Assembly: GCA_030460725.1 (NCBI GenBank)
Contig: JAKECL010000073.1
Span: 1-7,581, forward strand
Reading direction: 5' to 3'
DNA: 7,581 nt
Source of the DNA: Propionibacterium sp.
Lineage (GTDB): Bacteria > Actinomycetota > Actinomycetes > Actinomycetales > Actinomycetaceae
The position numbers and the translations under genes were made by a program. Each line of letters opens with the position of its first letter. Positions within the stretch are counted from its first letter, which is position 1. The notes under the pieces were generated by a model. It saw only the letters and a list, made by a program, of their open reading frames with translations. It did not search any database and had not been told where the DNA came from. Below are positions 7,045 to 7,581 of the stretch, in pieces.

Positions 7045-7165
7045 CCCCCCGCGCCCCCGCGCCGGGGGCCCCCCCCCCCAGCCCCCCCCCCCCCAGTTGT
7101 GGCGGGCCCCCCTCTCCGTTTGGTGGTTTGTGCTTGGGGGGCCCCCCGGCCCCGGGGGGGGGGGG
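7045..7165. repeat. Second C/G homopolymer block, between protease and rlmB
   Basis: C and G runs dominate: C11 at 7069-7079, C13 at 7082-7094, C6 at 7107-7112, G6 at 7136-7141, C6 at 7142-7147 and G12 at 7154-7165, with a more normal segment at about 7095-7135 between them. A perfect 9-bp inverted repeat, GGGCCCCCC (7104-7112) and GGGGGGCCC (7136-7144), encloses a 23-nt loop. The pattern resembles the block at 17-122 and also lies in an intergenic region. As there, sequencing or assembly error over a strong GC hairpin, perhaps a real terminator, is the likeliest cause. Confidence 0.8.
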
Positions 7166-7201
7166 CCACCACCGCATCTGCCGACTCCTCCCGTGCGCGA
7201 G

Positions 7202-7228
7202 GCCGGCCGTTTCCCGACCGGCTACGCT
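7202..7228 (+). promoter_or_regulatory. Possible rlmB promoter -10 with adjacent inverted repeat
   Basis: TACGCT (7223-7228) fits the actinobacterial -10 pattern TANNNT and lies 42 nt before the rlmB ATG. No good -35 is visible at 17-18 nt. Directly upstream, GCCGGCCG (7202-7209) and CGACCGGC (7215-7222) form an inverted repeat matching at 7 of 8 positions around TTTCC, where a repressor or activator could bind. The regulatory role is inference. Confidence 0.35.
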
Positions 7229-7237
7229 GTCCATGCT

Positions 7238-7251
7238 CCCGCGCTCGCGGG
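7238..7251 (+). other. GC hairpin in the rlmB leader
   Basis: CCCGCG (7238-7243) and CGCGGG (7246-7251) are perfect arms; as RNA they would give a 5-bp stem with the loop GCTC. The hairpin ends 8 nt before the ribosome binding site, so it would be within the 5' leader if the -10 at 7223 is real. It may affect translation, or be chance in GC-rich DNA. Confidence 0.3.
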
Positions 7252-7259
7252 TGCGGGAC

Positions 7260-7266
7260 GGGGGAG
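7260..7266 (+). promoter_or_regulatory. Ribosome binding site of rlmB
   Basis: GGGGGAG ends 4 nt before ATG 7271. It supports this start, which also matches the usual MAGN-type N-terminus of actinobacterial RlmB. Confidence 0.7.
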
Positions 7267-7270
7267 TGCA

Positions 7271-7581
7271 ATGGCAGGCAATGAGGGGCGTCGCGGAGCG
7301 GTGCGCAAGGCCGGGTCGAAGAAGGGCCCGAAGGTCGGCACCGGCGGTCACTCCCGTCGCAAGCTCGAAGGACGCGGACCCACCCCCAAGGCCGAGGACC
7401 GCACCTACCACGTCGCCCACAAGCGCAAGCTCGCCCGCGAGGCCCAGGAAGACCGCGACGCGGCCATTGCCCGGGCCCGCGCCAAGTCCGCGATCAAGGT
7501 CCCGGCCGGTCGGGAGCTGATCGCCGGACGCAACCCCGTGGCCGAGGCCGTGCGCGCGGGTGTTCCGGTGGCGCGCGTCTT
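7271..7581 (+). CDS. rlmB: 23S rRNA (guanosine-2'-O-)-methyltransferase RlmB, 5' part
   Basis: This is the start of a SpoU/TrmH-type (SPOUT) methyltransferase that methylates the 2'-O of G2251 in the 23S rRNA P-loop using S-adenosylmethionine. Only 103 complete codons are inside the window; the gene continues past the end and the knotted catalytic domain is not seen. Residues 1-75 are a very basic, Gly/Lys/Arg-rich extension (MAGNEGRRGAVRKAGSKKG at the start, then an RRKLEGRGPTPKAEDRTYHV stretch), characteristic of actinobacterial RlmB and probably RNA-contacting. From about residue 78 the substrate-binding domain begins with GRELIAGRNPVAEAVRAGVP, the conserved opening of the family. The start is set by GGGGGAG 4 nt upstream. 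In M. tuberculosis this gene directly follows cysS; here the protease gene lies between. The open frame reaches the window edge, so truncation is due to the window only. Confidence 0.93.
   Translation, partial: MAGNEGRRGAVRKAGSKKGPKVGTGGHSRRKLEGRGPTPKAEDRTYHVAHKRKLAREAQEDRDAAIARARAKSAIKVPAGRELIAGRNPVAEAVRAGVPVARV

Noticed and set aside
7045..7165. tRNA or small RNA gene in the protease-rlmB gap
   Set aside because: I looked for a cloverleaf and for a TTCGA-type T-loop in the segment 7095-7135 and flanks and found none; the stems seen are only C/G homopolymer pairing.
1..7581. CRISPR array, transposase, integrase, attachment site or toxin-antitoxin pair
   Set aside because: No spaced direct repeats, no mobile-element protein and no small paired genes are seen on either strand. 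The protease has no visible terminal repeats that would show how it was inserted.

Overview
This window comes from a high-GC Gram-positive bacterium (Actinomycetota). The likeliest group is Actinomycetaceae-like (Actinomyces/Schaalia type), but that is an inference. The evidence is strong G/C bias at third codon positions, a CysRS of actinobacterial type, and an RlmB that starts with the very basic, disordered N-terminal extension typical of actinobacterial RlmB. All three recognised genes lie on the + strand.

Layout: (1) 1-207 is non-coding and contains a block of alternating long C and G homopolymers (17-122), then a perfect 14-bp palindrome over the cysS start. (2) 208-1653 is a complete cysS (cysteinyl-tRNA synthetase, 481 aa). 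(3) 1654-1866 is an intergenic region with small inverted repeats, a TTGACA hexamer and the ribosome binding site of the next gene. (4) 1867-7002 encodes a 1711-aa secreted, probably wall-anchored subtilase of the lactocepin/C5a-peptidase architecture. In order it has a signal peptide, an I9-type propeptide, an S8 catalytic domain with a PA insertion, a C5a-peptidase-type Fn3 domain, a SPNGDG region, several Ig-like modules, a module with the only two cysteines of the mature protein, and an LSRTG-type sorting signal. (5) 7003-7270 is intergenic, with a small hairpin after the protease stop, a second C/G homopolymer block (7045-7165), and a probable promoter and leader for the next gene. (6) 7271-7581 is the 5' part of rlmB (23S rRNA Gm2251 methyltransferase), cut by the window end.

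cysS and rlmB are housekeeping translation genes that are direct neighbours in some actinobacteria (for example Mycobacterium tuberculosis, after ispD-ispF). Here a 5.1-kb surface protease gene sits between them. It has its own ribosome binding site and wide gaps on both sides, so it is probably a separate transcription unit and an accessory insertion into a conserved neighbourhood. Nothing suggests that it works with its neighbours. The protease is the most interesting element. It is recognisable by family, so I do not claim a new system, but its substrate is unknown and its C-terminal half is not a standard published arrangement that I can name. The two homopolymer blocks look more like sequence or assembly error than biology.
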